A program made the position numbers and the translations under genes. Of a DNA stretch of 64,000 nucleotides, positions 63,056 through 64,000 are shown one piece after another. Location of the stretch: positions 9,326,101 through 9,390,100 of the forward strand of contig OZ014413.1 of NCBI GenBank assembly GCA_963965975.1, read 5' to 3'. The DNA comes from Xestospongia bergquistia. Lineage: Eukaryota > Porifera > Demospongiae > Haplosclerida > Petrosiidae. The notes beneath the pieces were generated by a model. That model was not told the origin of the DNA and searched no databases. It saw only the letters and a list, made by a program, of their open reading frames with translations. Position 1 is the first letter of the stretch, and the number at the start of each line of letters is the position of its first letter.

Positions 63056-64000
63056 TTATTTGTTTACAATATTCTTTGTTGTAACATTATGTTGTTTTCT
63101 TTGTGTCCTTTTCAACTTCTTTCTTGAAATAGGTAATGGTAGCTGGATCAATGTAGAGCGATGTCGTTGTTGAGGTTGTTCCTGTTCATAAATTGTTGAT
63201 TTGTTATTTCTGATCTCTTTCTTTTTAGTATCTTTAAAAGTATGAAATGGTTGTTTGATAGATTTTATTAAACGATTTTGAAAAGACAGCTTTAGAGACG
63301 AGGAGTGGATAGTTGAGTGTGGAAGGACATCTTGTTCAACTACAGACTCTGTTGTCTTTATACTTTGTAATTGTTTATTAGGTTCCTCTGTCTGTTGATC
63401 AGGTATTAAAATATCAGAGCTGATAATTTCTATTGGTTGGTTTATTGAATGATCTAATTCTTTACAAGAACTACTTCTGGGATCAATGTACTTTTCTAAT
63501 AAATGAACTATTTCAAAATGACCATTCTGATTAGCGATTGTTGATGCTGTCCAACCACTTTGTGTTTGAAGACTAGGATCAGCATTTTCTTTGAGAAGAA
63601 GCTCAACAACTTGGTAATGACCATTTTCACTAGCAATCATTAAAGCAGTCCCACCTTCTTGGTCTTGAAGATTAGGATCAGCATTTTCTTTTAGTAGAAG
63701 CTCAACAACTTGGTAATGACCATTTTGACTAGCAAATATTAAAGCAGTCCAACCTTCTTGGTCTTGAAGATTAAGATCAGCATTTTCTTTTAGTAGAAGC
63801 TCAACGACTTGGTAATGACCATTTTGACTGACAAATATTAAAGCTGTCCAACCTTCTTGGTTTTGAAGATTAGGATCAGCATTTTCTTTTAGTAGAAGCT
63901 CAACTACTTGGTAATGACCATCTTCACTGGCCAATGTCAATGCAGTTGATCCTCTTTGTGTTTGAAGATTAAGATCAATATTTTCTTTGAGAAGAATCTC
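63056..64000 (-). CDS. Death-domain/ankyrin family gene 3, C-terminal part (runs off the right edge)
   Basis: Open to the window edge with no start inside. It encodes at least five complete 33-aa ankyrin repeats (TALIFASQNGHYQVVELLLK), the capping repeat ending LLEKYIDPRSSSC, the acidic linker and a basic tail (RKKLKRTQRKQ) ending at TAA 63056-63058. Same tail as gene 2, with small indels. Whether the N-terminus has a Death domain cannot be seen. Confidence 0.88.
   Translation of the reverse strand, partial: EILLKENIDLNLQTQRGSTALTLASEDGHYQVVELLLKENADPNLQNQEGWTALIFVSQNGHYQVVELLLKENADLNLQDQEGWTALIFASQNGHYQVVELLLKENADPNLQDQEGGTALMIASENGHYQVVELLLKENADPSLQTQSGWTASTIANQNGHFEIVHLLEKYIDPRSSSCKELDHSINQPIEIISSDILIPDQQTEEPNKQLQSIKTTESVVEQDVLPHSTIHSSSLKLSFQNRLIKSIKQPFHTFKDTKKKEIRNNKSTIYEQEQPQQRHRSTLIQLPLPISRKKLKRTQRKQHNVTTKNIVNK

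Overview
The window looks like genomic DNA of an early-branching animal, most likely a demosponge of the Amphimedon type. This is an inference from content: AT-rich DNA, many phase-consistent GT-AG introns (some only 47-57 bp), a Q50 paired-like homeobox gene, single-copy animal housekeeping genes (TFIIIA, NUP54, MMTAG2/C1orf35), and a local expansion of Death-domain/ankyrin genes. No prokaryotic or viral gene was recognised.

Layout, left to right. Positions 1-2155 (+): a 58-bp minisatellite, then the last three coding exons of a TFIIIA-like zinc-finger gene. Positions 2255-3329 (+): a TATA box and a two-exon paired-like homeobox gene whose intron splits the homeodomain between residues 46 and 47. 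Positions 4889-35912 (-): a complete 15-exon NUP54 gene (670 aa), reconstructed with every junction in phase. Its introns are swollen by two unrelated minisatellite families (58 bp and 60 bp), each present in several arrays, and by many simple repeats. Its N-terminal repeat region is built from Leu-Gly rather than Phe-Gly. Positions 35913-36271: a short divergent promoter with YY1-like and GC/GT boxes. Positions 36272-38597 (+): MMTAG2 homologue, 8 exons, 280 aa.

From about 37.9 kb to the right edge the DNA is a segmental-duplication cluster. The repeating theme is the 3' end of MMTAG2 on the + strand followed by a Death-domain/ankyrin gene on the - strand. Unit 1 has the real MMTAG2 and a very long ankyrin gene (about 39 repeats) interrupted by two in-frame stops. 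Unit 2 has a decayed MMTAG2 tail (50999-51441) and an intact 935-aa ankyrin gene (55468-58387). Unit 3 is two wrecks (60300-60415 and 60484-62260). Unit 4 has another decayed tail (62401-62610) and a third ankyrin gene that runs off the window. Units 1 and 2 share a 2.7-kb flanking block. Inside it sits a roughly 480-bp GC-richer core that I read as identical in both copies although its flanks differ by several percent; a 104-bp piece of it also lies inverted at 51508-51611. This core is the best candidate here for an undescribed functional or mobile element.

The Death-domain/ankyrin proteins have a Death domain at the N-terminus, a conserved unassigned alpha/beta region, a 33-aa ankyrin array of very variable copy number, and a basic tail. 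The architecture suggests intracellular signalling or recognition, possibly immune; that role is inference only.
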